Source of the DNA: Actinomycetota bacterium
GTDB lineage: Bacteria > Actinomycetota > Nitriliruptoria > Euzebyales > Egibacteraceae
Length of the DNA: 13,002 nucleotides
NCBI GenBank assembly: GCA_019347785.1
Contig: JAHWKQ010000038.1
Coordinates: forward strand, 1 to 13,002
Reading direction: 5' to 3'
A program made the position numbers and the translations under genes. This document shows, piece after piece, positions 7,413 to 13,002 of the stretch. Numbering within the stretch: the stretch's first letter is position 1; every line of letters starts with the position of its first letter. The notes under the pieces are model-generated. The model was given only the letters and a program-made list of their open reading frames with translations, was not told the origin of the DNA and ran no database searches.

Positions 7413-7668
7413 GCGGACGACGGTGACGCTGGACCCGGACGTGGCGGCCGAGCTGAAGCGTGTCGCTCGTCAACGCGGCGTGCCGTTCAAACAGGTGCTC
7501 AACGAGGCCATCCGGGCGGGGTTGCGCCCCGCCGCCGAACCGCACCCGTATGAGCTGCCCACGTTCGCGCTGGGCCTCCGCCCGGGGGTGGATCTGGACA
7601 AGGCCTCGACGCTGGCGGGCGATCTGGAGGACGCCGAGGTCGTGCGCAAGCTCGAGCTGCGCAAGTGA
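7411..7668 (+). CDS. vapB: VapB-type antitoxin, ribbon-helix-helix
   Basis: An 85-residue protein. Residues 1-40 (MRTTVTLDPDVAAELKRVA...FKQVLNEAIRAGLR) form a ribbon-helix-helix DNA-binding domain: a short beta strand (RTTVTLD), a helix, a turn (RQRGVPF) and a second helix. The tail from about residue 45 (ELPTFALGLRPGVDLDKAS...) is the kind that wraps the toxin in this antitoxin class. It overlaps the PIN-domain gene by GTGA. The ATG start is supported by the promoter spacing. As in other vapBC pairs it probably binds its own promoter, where palindromes are visible. The partner assignment rests on adjacency and overlap. Confidence 0.88.
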   Translation: MRTTVTLDPDVAAELKRVARQRGVPFKQVLNEAIRAGLRPAAEPHPYELPTFALGLRPGVDLDKASTLAGDLEDAEVVRKLELRK

Positions 7669-8093
7669 GATTGCTGGATCTGAACCTGCTGCTGTACGCC
7701 CTCGACACGACCTCGCCGCGGCACGCCCAAGCCCGACCGTGGCTCAAGGAGACCCTGTCGGGGTCACGGACGGTCGCGTTCGCGTGGAGCGTGCTGCTTG
7801 GGTTCGTGCGGCTGTCGACCCGGGCCGTCGTGTTCGAACGGCCCCTCACCGTGGGGCAGGCGCTGGACCTCGTCGACGCCTGGCTCGGTCTGCCCGCCAC
7901 CACGGTGGTGCACCCGACCGACCGGCACGCCGACGTCCTGCGCGAATTGCTCGAGCCGTGGGGGACCGCCGGGAACCTGACCACGGATGCGCATCTGGCC
8001 GCCCTGGCGATCGAGCACGGTGCCGAGCTGTGCTCCACCGATGCCGACTTCTCGCGCTTCCCCGGCGTTCGCTGGATCGATCCGCTGCGCTGA
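7665..8093 (+). CDS. vapC: VapC-type toxin, PIN-domain ribonuclease
   Basis: A 142-residue PIN-domain protein, expected to be an Mg2+-dependent RNase held inactive by the antitoxin encoded just before it. The N-terminal acidic residue is D5 in LLDLNLLLYALD. The C-terminal acidic cluster is D108 in NLTTDAHLAALAIEHGAEL and D126/D128 in STDADFSRFPG. The central motif reads WSVLLGFVRLST, where many PIN toxins carry a Glu; here the equivalent place is non-acidic (G46), a pattern I recall in one VapC subfamily. GTG at 7665 overlaps the vapB stop by four bases. Length is normal. The RNA target cannot be predicted from sequence. Confidence 0.88.
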   Translation: MRLLDLNLLLYALDTTSPRHAQARPWLKETLSGSRTVAFAWSVLLGFVRLSTRAVVFERPLTVGQALDLVDAWLGLPATTVVHPTDRHADVLRELLEPWGTAGNLTTDAHLAALAIEHGAELCSTDADFSRFPGVRWIDPLR

Positions 8094-8172
8094 TTCCTCG
8101 ATGGCCGGCTCACGGGCTGTGACGCGGGGCCGCGCGTGTCCGTCGTGCGTGGGCCCGCGGCGGACGGCGTGG

Positions 8173-8210
8173 CGGAGGTGCCCGACCCGGTCGCCGCCGC
8201 GCCACCTCCG
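8173..8210. terminator. Stem-loop between the convergent genes
   Basis: CGGAGGTG (8173-8180) and CACCTCCG (8203-8210) are perfect reverse complements around a 22-base GC-rich loop that can itself fold (CGACC-C-GGTCG at 8183-8193). It lies between the end of vapC (+) and the end of the DUF6986 gene (-), where a two-way terminator would be expected. There is no T-run on either side, so it is not a classical intrinsic terminator, and such stems are common by chance in GC-rich DNA. Confidence 0.3.
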
Positions 8211-8345
8211 AACCTCGTAGCGGAAGAGCCGGAAGCGACCGAGATGGCGACTTCCAACCGGACCTTCGACGGTCACGCCGCGTGACGCACGGTTCCTGTC
8301 CGGGATGGGCCAGGAGTTCTCGATCACAAAGCACCCCGCGATGCA
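8193..8345 (-). pseudogene. Probable remnant of an actinobacterial protein gene of unknown function
   Basis: Read on the minus strand from about 8345, this stretch gives CFVIENSWPIPDRNRAS, then GVTVEGPVGSRHLGRFRLFR and YEVRRWRGG, ending near 8193. It has the texture of real protein rather than an antisense shadow: mixed composition, aromatic residues in LFRYEVRRW, and few of the Ala/Arg/Pro runs seen in shadow frames here. I recall similar GRFRLFRYEVRRWR stretches in actinobacterial proteins of unknown function, where they continue with a VIPD-like segment. Here the text after RRWRGG becomes DRVGHLRHAV and then loses character as it runs into the vapC region. There is no good start codon with a ribosome site. 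I read it as a decayed fragment whose 3' part was lost near the vapBC end. A perfect 15-base inverted repeat (GTCACGC-C-GCGTGAC, 8272-8286) lies inside it. Confidence 0.4.
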
Positions 8346-8357
8346 GGTCCGACGGTG

Positions 8358-9647
8358 TCATCGGGAGGACGGTCGCGCGGCCAGCCGACGCAGGTCCTCG
8401 GCGGTGAGCCCGGTCCGCGACTCCGCCTCGTCGGCGTCCACGGCGGCGCAGTCGACGGCGCGCAGCACGTGGGCCGCCAGGGCCCGGGCGGTGGCCGGCT
8501 CGTCCATCACCGCCCCGGCGGGCCGGCCGCCCGGCGCCAGGGCGCGCAGCCGGTCTCCGACCTCGTCCAGGTCGTGGCGGTAGAACGCGTACACGGCCGC
8601 GTAGCGCGTCGGAAGCTGGGCGGGGTGCAGGTCCCAGCCCTGGTAGAACCCGTGCTCGAGCGCGCGTCGCACCAGCCCGTAGTGCAGCCGCCAGCCGCGG
8701 TGCACGTCCGGGGGCACGGGCAGGACGTTCGTCGACCCGTCCGACAGGCGGACGCCCGTGCCGGCGGTGGCGACCTGCATGACGTGGCGGGCGAAGTCGC
8801 AGGCGGGGTGCGCCAGGTGCTGCTGGGCCGGGGCGAGCCCGCACGCCGCCGTGTAGTCGTACGTCCCGAAGTGTGCGCCCGTGCAACGTCCCCGCGCGGC
8901 GTGCACCAGCCGCGGCAACATGACCGTCCCGTGATGGTCGAGGACGGCCTGCGTCGTCTCCACCTGGATCTCGAGGCGCAGCACGCCCGCCGGCAGCCCC
9001 AGCGCCGCCTCGAGCCGCTCGAGCAGGTCGACGAAGACGGTGACCTGCGCGGGGCTCGTCACCTTCGGCAGCGTCACCGAGAAGCCGGGCGGCAGGCGCC
9101 CGTCCGTCGCCCCCAGCAGGTGCGTGACGAACACGTCCAGGGTGCGGATGCCGCGCGGGCGCGCGCCGTCCCCGAGCGGCTTGACGCGCACGCCGCAGAA
9201 CGGCGGCAGATCGCCCCGCCCCAGCGCCCGGCCGGCCCGCGCCGCGGCCGTCTGCGCGCACCGGTCCTCCTCCGCGTCGCCGGGGACGCCGTAGCCGTCC
9301 TCGAAGTCGATGCGCACGTCCTCGACCGGCTCGCTGCGCAGCTTGTCCACCACCCGCGGGTACACCTGCTGAGCGATCGACGCCGGCAGCCCCACGGCGG
9401 CGGCGAAGGCGGCCGGGTCGGGCCCGTGCTCGCGCAGGCAGCGACGTGCCTCGCCCCCGTGCCGGCGGGCGCAGTCGGCGGTGAAGCGGTCAGCCGGCAC
9501 GTAGACCGTGTGCACCGGCTGACGGCCGCCGGGATCGCCCGGGTAGCGCCGCGCCAGCTCCGCGTCCGCGTCCCGCAGGCGGGCGTCGAGCCCGGCGAGG
9601 GCCTCCCCGGGCAACGACACCCGGGGCCGGGCGCCCGGTGGGGTCAC
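8358..9647 (-). CDS. DUF6986-type aldolase/citrate lyase-fold protein
   Basis: A 429-residue protein resembling the HpcH/HpaI aldolase/citrate lyase superfamily (Mg2+-dependent C-C bond chemistry on CoA or 2-oxo acid substrates). Recognisable pieces, in order, are VRIDFEDGYG (111-120), VRVKPL (153-158), VTLPKVT (191-197), LEIQVETTQ (225-233, with E226 and E230 as candidate metal ligands), GAHFGTYDYTAACG (257-270), HPACDF with D284, LSDGSTNVLPV (301-311), and HGFYQGWDLHPAQLPTRYAA near 332-351. I match this to the family I know as DUF6986, frequent in actinobacteria and sometimes near purine genes; its reaction is not established as far as I know. The GTG start overlaps the stop of the deaminase gene by four bases, with a GAGGGGG run at 9652-9658 just upstream, so the two form an operon. 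Use of glyoxylate released by purine breakdown is possible but is inference. Malate-synthase-like chemistry is an alternative. Confidence 0.8.
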   Translation of the reverse strand: MTPPGARPRVSLPGEALAGLDARLRDADAELARRYPGDPGGRQPVHTVYVPADRFTADCARRHGGEARRCLREHGPDPAAFAAAVGLPASIAQQVYPRVVDKLRSEPVEDVRIDFEDGYGVPGDAEEDRCAQTAAARAGRALGRGDLPPFCGVRVKPLGDGARPRGIRTLDVFVTHLLGATDGRLPPGFSVTLPKVTSPAQVTVFVDLLERLEAALGLPAGVLRLEIQVETTQAVLDHHGTVMLPRLVHAARGRCTGAHFGTYDYTAACGLAPAQQHLAHPACDFARHVMQVATAGTGVRLSDGSTNVLPVPPDVHRGWRLHYGLVRRALEHGFYQGWDLHPAQLPTRYAAVYAFYRHDLDEVGDRLRALAPGGRPAGAVMDEPATARALAAHVLRAVDCAAVDADEAESRTGLTAEDLRRLAARPSSR

Positions 9648-10720
9648 CGCGCCCCCTCGAGCTGCGCGGACAGGTCGTCGGCCGCGGACCGGACCCGGGC
9701 CCCCATGGCCCGCCTGGCGTCGTCGTCGAGCCAGGCCGCCTCGACCCCGTCCAGCGCGATGGCCACCATCTCGTCCCAGGACAACCCGAACGCCGAGAGC
9801 GCCGAGGCGTACTCGTAGCCCAGGTCGAGGTCGGTGAGCGCCGGGTCGTCGGTGTTGAGCGTCGCCAGCAGCCCGGCCGCCCGCATCCGTGGGAAGGGAT
9901 GATCCTCCAGGCGCGGGACGGCGTTGGCGATCAGCACGTTGGAGTTGGGGCAGACCGTCAGCGGGACCTGCTCCCGGGCGAACCGCCGGGTCAGGTCGGG
10001 GTCGTCGACGATGGAGATGCCGTGGTCGATGCGCTCCGAGCCCAGCGCGTCGACCCCCAGCGCGATGAAGGCGGGGGGCGTCTCCTCACCCTGGTGGGAG
10101 GTGCGGCGCAGCCCCGCCCGGCCGGCGAGCGCGAAGGCGGCCGCGAAGTCGGTGGGGTCGACGCCCAGCTCGGTGGAGTCCAGCCCCACCCCCACGACGC
10201 GGTCCGTGCCGGCCGCGCCGGCGCGGCGCAGCTCGACGAGCCGCTCCACCATCTCCAGGCCGGCCCCACCCCCGAAGGCCCTGTCGATCGACGCGATCAG
10301 CACGGCCGGCACCCGGGTCTCGCGCTCGGCCGCCTCCAGCCCCTCGGCCAGGCCAGCGACGATGTCGGCCAGGTTCTGGCCGCCGGCCAGGTGGCGGGCG
10401 GGCGTGAACGCCGTCTCCCGGTAGACGAGCCCGTGGGCGGCGCCGTCGACGATGCCCTCGTACGCGAGCCTGGCCCAGTCGCCGCGGTCCGCCAGGGTCG
10501 ACTGGACGAGCCAGAAGACCTCGAGGAAGGTGTCCAGGCTCGAGTACCGGTACAGCACGGTGGGGTCACGTGACGGCAGGGCGACCCCATTCTTGTCCGC
10601 GAGCTCGACCACCGTCTGTGGTCGCATCGTCCCCTCGACGTGGCAGTGCAGCTCGACCTTGGGCAGCCGGTCGAGCGCGGTGGCGACGTCCACGGCCTGC
10701 TCCCCCTCGCCGCGGCTCAT
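9644..10720 (-). CDS. Adenosine/adenine deaminase family protein
   Basis: A 358-residue amidohydrolase of the adenosine deaminase family, with Zn2+ in a TIM barrel. Motifs, counted from the ATG at 10720, are PKVELHCHVEGTMRP with H25 and H27, SHQGEETPP with H209 and the catalytic-type E212, SERIDHGI with H233, CPNSNV, and LNTDDP with D291 and D292. The Glu of HVEG replaces the Asp of HLDG in typical adenosine deaminases, and HQGEE and RIDHG recall adenine deaminase-like members, so the substrate may be adenine rather than adenosine. Either product (hypoxanthine or inosine) leads into the xanthine dehydrogenase pathway at the other end of the window. The frame is open up to 10789, but the residues above 10720 are Arg-rich and unlike the family, so the ATG at 10718-10720 is preferred; GTG at 10732 is possible. 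First gene of a two-gene operon with the DUF6986 gene. Confidence 0.88.
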   Translation of the reverse strand: MSRGEGEQAVDVATALDRLPKVELHCHVEGTMRPQTVVELADKNGVALPSRDPTVLYRYSSLDTFLEVFWLVQSTLADRGDWARLAYEGIVDGAAHGLVYRETAFTPARHLAGGQNLADIVAGLAEGLEAAERETRVPAVLIASIDRAFGGGAGLEMVERLVELRRAGAAGTDRVVGVGLDSTELGVDPTDFAAAFALAGRAGLRRTSHQGEETPPAFIALGVDALGSERIDHGISIVDDPDLTRRFAREQVPLTVCPNSNVLIANAVPRLEDHPFPRMRAAGLLATLNTDDPALTDLDLGYEYASALSAFGLSWDEMVAIALDGVEAAWLDDDARRAMGARVRSAADDLSAQLEGAR

Positions 10721-10759
10721 GAAGGCGCCCACGCGGTCACCGCGCCGGCGGCGCGGCCG

Positions 10760-10789
10760 ACCATCGCGCCCGGCCCGCGGAGCTGTCAA
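10760..10789 (-). promoter_or_regulatory. Candidate promoter of the deaminase-DUF6986 operon
   Basis: On the minus strand a perfect TTGACA occurs at 10784-10789. With an 18-base spacer it is followed by GATGGT (10760-10765), which keeps the key A and final T of a -10 box but is otherwise weak. Transcription would start near 10752, about 30 bases before the ATG at 10720. The box lies between two divergent genes, where a promoter is expected. Confidence 0.4.
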
Positions 10790-10803
10790 GCGCCCAGGGG
10801 CAC

Positions 10804-10809
10804 TAGGAT
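10804..10809 (+). promoter_or_regulatory. Leaderless -10 box of the DHDPS-family aldolase gene
   Basis: TAGGAT fits the TANNNT -10 pattern and ends six bases before the GTG at 10816, the same spacing as at vapB. No Shine-Dalgarno sequence is present between them, so the mRNA is probably leaderless. The best -35 candidate (CTGTCA at 10783-10788) has a spacer of only 15 bases and overlaps the opposing TTGACA. Confidence 0.5.
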
Positions 10810-10815
10810 CGGCTG

Positions 10816-11763
10816 GTGGAAGAGAACGCGGGGCCGGCCGAAGGCCGCGGGGCGGGCCGGCTCGGCGGCCTGTACGTACCGCTGCTGACGCCGATGCGGG
10901 CCGACGGGGCGGTCGACACCGCCGCGGTCGGCCCCCACGTCGAGCGGATGCTGGCCGGCGACGTGGACGGCTTCGTCAGCCTCGGCACGACCGGGGAGTT
11001 CGCCGACCTCACCGGCCGGGAGCGGGAGCGGGTGCTCGCCGCGACGCTCGACGCGGTCGGCGGGCGCCGGCCGGTCGTGGCGGGCGTGGGCGCGGTGGGC
11101 ACATCGCAGGCGTGCGAGCACGCCCGGGCCGCCGAGCGCGCGGGCGCCGATGCCGTGCTCGCCCTGCCCCCGCTGTACTGGAAGCTGGACGACGCCGGGC
11201 TGTTCCGCCACTTCGCCACCGTGGCGTCCGCGACCTCCCTGCCCCTGGTGCTCTACGACTTCCCGTCCCTGGCCGGGGTCGGGCTGTCACCGGCCCTGGT
11301 CGAGCGGCTCGCGCGCTGGCTGCCACAGGTCGTGGGCGTCAAGGCGTCCGGCGACCGCCTCGCGACGGTGCACGCGTTCCTCGCCCGCGCGAAGGGCACG
11401 CGGCCCGGCTTCCGGGTGCTCGTCGGCTCGGCCGGGTTCGCGCTGCCGGCCATGCTCGCCGGCGCCGACGGCGTCGTCGCCGCGCTCGCCAACGTGGCGC
11501 CCCGACCGCTGGCGGGGATCGTCGCCGCCGTGGGCGCCGGCGACCTCGGCGCCGCCGCCCGTCACCACCGCCGCGTCCTGGCACTGGCCGCGGTCGAGCG
11601 GCTGGGCTCACCGACGGTGCTGGCCCTCAAGGCGGGCGCGGGCGCGTGCGGCTCGCCGCTGGAGCCGTCCGTGCGCACCCCGCCGGCCCACGCGGAGCGC
11701 GTCGTCGCGCGGGCCCGGCAGCTGCTGGACGCCCTGGCCGGTGACGCCGCACCCGCCGGCTGA
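10816..11763 (+). CDS. DHDPS/N-acetylneuraminate lyase superfamily aldolase
   Basis: A 315-residue class I (Schiff-base) aldolase. The family motifs are GTTGE (57-61) for the substrate carboxylate, Y147 in VLYDFPSLAG (the YxxP position whose Tyr relays protons), and K176 in GVKASGD, the lysine that forms the imine with pyruvate or another 2-oxo acid. It lacks the lysine-biosynthesis context of true DapA. The superfamily also contains 4-hydroxy-2-oxoglutarate aldolase, sugar-acid dehydratases and sialate lyase, so the substrate is undefined. A glyoxylate/pyruvate aldolase would suit the purine setting, but nothing in the sequence proves it. The GTG start is supported by TAGGAT six bases ahead and no ribosome site. 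It is followed 50 bases later by a deaminase gene and is divergent from the other deaminase operon. Confidence 0.85.
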   Translation: MEENAGPAEGRGAGRLGGLYVPLLTPMRADGAVDTAAVGPHVERMLAGDVDGFVSLGTTGEFADLTGRERERVLAATLDAVGGRRPVVAGVGAVGTSQACEHARAAERAGADAVLALPPLYWKLDDAGLFRHFATVASATSLPLVLYDFPSLAGVGLSPALVERLARWLPQVVGVKASGDRLATVHAFLARAKGTRPGFRVLVGSAGFALPAMLAGADGVVAALANVAPRPLAGIVAAVGAGDLGAAARHHRRVLALAAVERLGSPTVLALKAGAGACGSPLEPSVRTPPAHAERVVARARQLLDALAGDAAPAG

Positions 11764-11796
11764 CCCCGGTTGCCCGCGCCCGGGAGACGCGGCGGG

Positions 11797-11802
11797 TACG
11801 GT
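11797..11802 (+). promoter_or_regulatory. Candidate -10 box ahead of the second deaminase
   Basis: TACGGT fits TANNNT and ends 11 bases before the ATG at 11814. A start 6-7 bases further on would leave a leader of only 4-5 bases (near CAAG), so translation would be close to leaderless. No ribosome site is apparent. TTGCCC at 11770-11775 is 21 bases upstream, too far for a good -35. The gene may also be read through from the aldolase gene. Confidence 0.35.
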
Positions 11803-11813
11803 TACTCCGCAAG

Positions 11814-12956
11814 ATGTCCGATCTTCTTGCGCCCCGTCCCACCTTCTCTGCTCACCCGGGGTCGACCCGGCCCGGCCCCCCGCCCCGCGACCTGCGGCTG
11901 CTGCCCAAGGCCCACCTTCACCTGCACCTGGTGGGGGGCATGCGCCCGGCGACGCTGCACGAGCTGGCGGCCCGCCAGGGCGTCACCCTGCCGTCCGGGC
12001 TGGACGACACGGGTTCGACACGGGCGGGGCGGAGCGCCGTCGGCGGATGGGAGCGCTTCGAGGCGCTGTACGTGACGGCCAAGCGGCTGCTGCGCCGCCG
12101 GGACGACCTCGTGCGGCTGGTGCACGAGATCGCCGAGGACGAGGCGGCCGCCGGCTCGGGGTGGGTGGAGGTCACGGCCAACCCCGGGCTGTACCAGGGC
12201 CGCTTCGGCAGCGAGGAGGAGGTCCTCGAGCTGCTGCTCGCCACCGGCCGGGACGCCGCCCGGCGCACGGGCGTGGGCATGGGCTGGGTCGTCTCCGCCG
12301 ACCGCCGCCACGCGGCCCACTCGCCACGCCTGGCCCGTCTGGCGGCCCGCTACGCGGGGCAGGGGGTCGTCGGCTTCGGGCTGGCCAACGACGAGCGGGT
12401 GGGTGCGATCGGCGACTTCGCCGAGGCCTTCTCGGTCGCCCGCGGAGCCGGCCTGCTGGCGGTGCCCCACGCGGGCGAGCACGTGGGCGCCGGCGCGGTG
12501 GCCGACGCCGTGGGTCTGCTGGGCGCCGACCGCGTGGGCCACGGGGTGCGCGCGGTCGAGGACCCCTCCGTGCTCGGCCTCATCGCCGAGCGGCAGGTGT
12601 GCCTGGAGGTGTGCCCCACCTCCAACGTGGCGCTCGGTGTGACCCCGACCCTGGGCCGCCACCCGCTGCCGCGGCTGCTGGCGGCCGGCTGCCCGGTGAC
12701 CCTGGGCGCCGACGACCCGCTGCTGTTCGGCGACGGGCTGGTGGACCAGTACGCCCTGGCGCGCGACCGGTTCGGCGTCGACGACGCCGGCCTGGCCCAC
12801 ATCGCCTGGACGGGCGTCGCCGCCTCCGCCGCTCCGCCCCCGCTGCGCCAGGGCCTGCTCGACGGCGTGAACCGCTGGCTGGCCGGCGTCCCGACGGGCG
12901 GTGACCTGACGGCGGGAGCCGCCGGGGACAGGCGACGCCCCGTCGCCGGTCGCTAG
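11814..12956 (+). CDS. add: Adenosine deaminase
   Basis: A 380-residue adenosine deaminase-family enzyme converting adenosine (or deoxyadenosine) to inosine plus ammonia. Zn ligands H36 and H38 lie in LPKAHLHLHLVGGMRP, PHAGE gives H219 and catalytic-type E222, VGHGV gives H243, then CPTSNV (268-273) and LGADDPLLFG with D300 and D301. The position that is Asp in mammalian enzymes (the ribose 5'-OH contact in HLDG) is Val here (V40), and the usual Thr or Ser before DDP is Ala; I recall similar substitutions in an actinobacterial subfamily. Residues 1-25 are a Pro-rich extension before the barrel, and the last 20 or so residues (RRRPVAGR end) are poorly conserved-looking. It differs clearly from the minus-strand deaminase, so it is not a recent duplicate. 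The ATG at 11814 is the first in frame after the aldolase gene. Confidence 0.9.
   Translation: MSDLLAPRPTFSAHPGSTRPGPPPRDLRLLPKAHLHLHLVGGMRPATLHELAARQGVTLPSGLDDTGSTRAGRSAVGGWERFEALYVTAKRLLRRRDDLVRLVHEIAEDEAAAGSGWVEVTANPGLYQGRFGSEEEVLELLLATGRDAARRTGVGMGWVVSADRRHAAHSPRLARLAARYAGQGVVGFGLANDERVGAIGDFAEAFSVARGAGLLAVPHAGEHVGAGAVADAVGLLGADRVGHGVRAVEDPSVLGLIAERQVCLEVCPTSNVALGVTPTLGRHPLPRLLAAGCPVTLGADDPLLFGDGLVDQYALARDRFGVDDAGLAHIAWTGVAASAAPPPLRQGLLDGVNRWLAGVPTGGDLTAGAAGDRRRPVAGR
12931..12947. terminator. Stem-loop at the 3' end of add
   Basis: GGCGACG (12931-12937) and CGTCGCC (12941-12947) are perfect reverse complements around CCC, a tight GC hairpin overlapping the last codons of the gene. No U-tract follows, so a role in termination or 3'-end stability is only possible. 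The remaining 46 bases to the window end (12957-13002) show no feature I can support. Confidence 0.25.
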
Positions 12957-13002
12957 GCTGCCGGACGCGGATTGCAGCGTGTCGCCACCACCGTGATCGC
13001 CG

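Noticed and set aside
7764..8192. Extension of the minus-strand remnant frame through vapC
   Set aside because: Beyond about 8193 the translation loses protein character and is antisense to the PIN-domain gene, so only the 5' stretch is kept.
8355..9818. Plus-strand open frame across the DUF6986 gene
   Set aside because: No recognisable domain; the minus-strand protein has many family motifs and an operon-type overlap.
11150..12904. Alternative 584-residue plus-strand frame over the aldolase and second deaminase
   Set aside because: Ser/Arg/Pro-rich text without motifs, crossing the boundary between two real genes in another frame.
1..13002. CRISPR array, tRNA, rRNA, transposase or phage genes
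   Set aside because: No regularly spaced repeats, RNA signatures or recombinase/transposase motifs were seen on either strand.

Overview
The window is very GC-rich, uses GTG starts freely, packs genes with 4-bp start/stop overlaps, and has probable leaderless promoters (a TANNNT box six bases before the start codon). Together with the gene families present, this points to an actinobacterium (Actinomycetota); I cannot name a genus.

Region 1 (about 1-7352, + strand) is a purine-catabolism operon read as one unit: xanthine dehydrogenase FAD subunit (3' part only), 2Fe-2S subunit, molybdenum subunit, allantoinase, a fused allantoicase/OHCU decarboxylase, 5-hydroxyisourate hydrolase and urate oxidase. 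In pathway order these cover hypoxanthine/xanthine to urate (Xdh), urate to hydroxyisourate (uricase), hydroxyisourate to OHCU (UraH), OHCU to allantoin (decarboxylase half of the fusion), allantoin to allantoate (AllB) and allantoate to ureidoglycolate plus urea (allantoicase half). No enzyme for ureidoglycolate itself is in the window. The FAD subunit carries an in-frame TAG exactly where the family has the Glu of a conserved R-P-G-E motif; the reading frame on both sides is otherwise intact.

Region 2 (about 7353-8357) holds a VapBC-type toxin-antitoxin pair behind an AT-rich leaderless promoter with a palindrome over the antitoxin start, followed by a 264-bp convergent intergenic stretch. 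That stretch contains hairpins and, on the minus strand, what looks like the remnant of a degraded gene.

Region 3 (8358-10720, - strand) is a two-gene operon: an adenosine/adenine deaminase-family protein followed, with a GTGA overlap, by a DUF6986-type aldolase/citrate-lyase-fold protein. Region 4 (10816-12956, + strand) diverges from it: a dihydrodipicolinate synthase/N-acetylneuraminate lyase superfamily aldolase with a probable leaderless GTG start, then a second, clearly different adenosine deaminase. The deaminases plausibly feed adenine or adenosine nitrogen into the oxidative pathway of region 1. The two aldolase-type proteins are candidates for handling its two-carbon end product (glyoxylate), but that is inference.

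The most notable points are the nonsense codon in the Xdh FAD subunit, the fusion of two non-consecutive pathway enzymes, the gene remnant beside vapBC, and the uncharacterised lyase-fold and aldolase genes in a purine-salvage setting. I see no CRISPR array, tRNA, rRNA or insertion sequence.
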